A stretch of DNA of 64,000 nucleotides from Stappia sp. TSB10P1A. GTDB taxonomy: Bacteria; Pseudomonadota; Alphaproteobacteria; Rhizobiales; Stappiaceae. The position numbers were made by a program, and so were the translations under genes. The notes under the pieces are model-generated. The model ran no database searches, had not been told where the DNA came from, and worked only from the letters and a program-made list of their open reading frames with translations. Shown here piece after piece: positions 63,893 to 64,000 of the stretch. The stretch spans positions 62,001 through 126,000 of the forward strand of contig NZ_FYAU01000018.1 in assembly GCF_900185725.1 (NCBI RefSeq). Direction: 5' to 3'. Within the stretch, counting starts at the first letter, position 1; each line of letters opens with the position of its first letter.

Positions 63893-64000
63893 TCAGCCGA
63901 ACAGGCGGTCGCCCTGCTCGTCGATGATCTGGCGGGCCTTGCGCGCGGCGAACTCCGCCGCCTGTTCCTCGCTCGGCATCAGATCGGCGCGGATGAAGTC
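63893..64000 (-). CDS. C-terminal part of an unidentified gene (cut by window edge)
   Basis: The last 35 codons and stop of a minus-strand gene, reading as a helical, charged end with EEQAAEFAARKARQI and DEQGDRLFG. Too short to identify. It is convergent with the acetyltransferase after 25 bases. Confidence 0.55.
   Translation of the reverse strand, partial: DFIRADLMPSEEQAAEFAARKARQIIDEQGDRLFG

Overview
The window is high-GC DNA from an alphaproteobacterium, most likely of the Rhizobiales/Hyphomicrobiales (Stappia/Labrenzia-like). Support comes from the Caulobacter-type flagellar block fliG-flbE(fliH)-fliN-flbD-flhA, a cytochrome bc1 operon, PetP/PetR-like regulators, a phospholipid N-methyltransferase-like gene, UbiK, BluB and CtrA-like TTAA-N7-TTAA motifs. 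Genes are dense and many are joined by ATGA/GTGA overlaps. No rRNA, tRNA, CRISPR array, prophage or complete insertion sequence was found. The window starts inside fliG and ends inside an unidentified minus-strand gene.

Layout. 1-6.05 kb: flagellar switch, export and regulatory genes plus a small flanking gene. 6.2-13.3 kb: single-gene units (agmatine deiminase, acetyltransferases, YbaK deacylase, membrane-anchored hypothetical, metallophosphoesterase, Nudix hydrolase, glutathionyl-hydroquinone reductase), with a candidate 37-codon gene and its own terminator at 10.35-10.57 kb. 13.4-20.3 kb: a four-gene minus-strand operon MoxR ATPase - DUF58 - BatA-N/DUF4159 - large membrane protein. 20.4-23.3 kb: DUF1285 - CoA pyrophosphatase - small membrane protein - CCA-adding enzyme. 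23.3-25.9 kb: ATPase, HemF, TrmL. 26-30.7 kb: two paralogous ABC exporters sharing a 218-bp identical block, with two small genes between them. 31-33.8 kb: petABC. 33.9-36.7 kb: MTAP, APT, BluB, acetyltransferase. 36.7-40.7 kb: two MaoC hydratases, a secreted protein, YchF, Pth and L25. 41-44.5 kb: a periplasmic PDC-like protein and an NMT1/SsuA-type ABC importer. 44.6-50.3 kb: Prs, a lipoprotein, and the tight lgt - MidA-like - pgeF - M24 operon. 50.6-53.9 kb: UbiK, YbjN-like, ProC, a TetR-like protein and a CsaA-like tRNA-binding protein. 53.86-54.12 kb: a 264-bp MITE-like element. 54.1-56.3 kb: methyltransferase, SDR and a divergent TetR regulator. 56.3-58.9 kb: MarR - OmpR-type regulator - histidine kinase. 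59.3-64 kb: IlvE, a Bcr/CflA-type exporter, MoaD/MoaE, PgsA and an acetyltransferase.

Functional links visible in the window: MTAP releases adenine, which APT salvages to AMP using the PRPP made by Prs. The MarR/OmpR pair resembles Rhodobacter PetP/PetR, which are needed for cytochrome bc1, and petABC is also here. The most notable structural features are the MITE-like element inserted exactly in the CTAG shared by two convergent stop codons, the 218-bp repeat between ABC exporters, and a 44-bp triplication at the 3' end of the DUF58-operon terminal gene. I did not find a convincing new multi-gene defence or metabolic system; the novelty candidates are small genes, mobile DNA and an M24 protein lacking its metal ligands.
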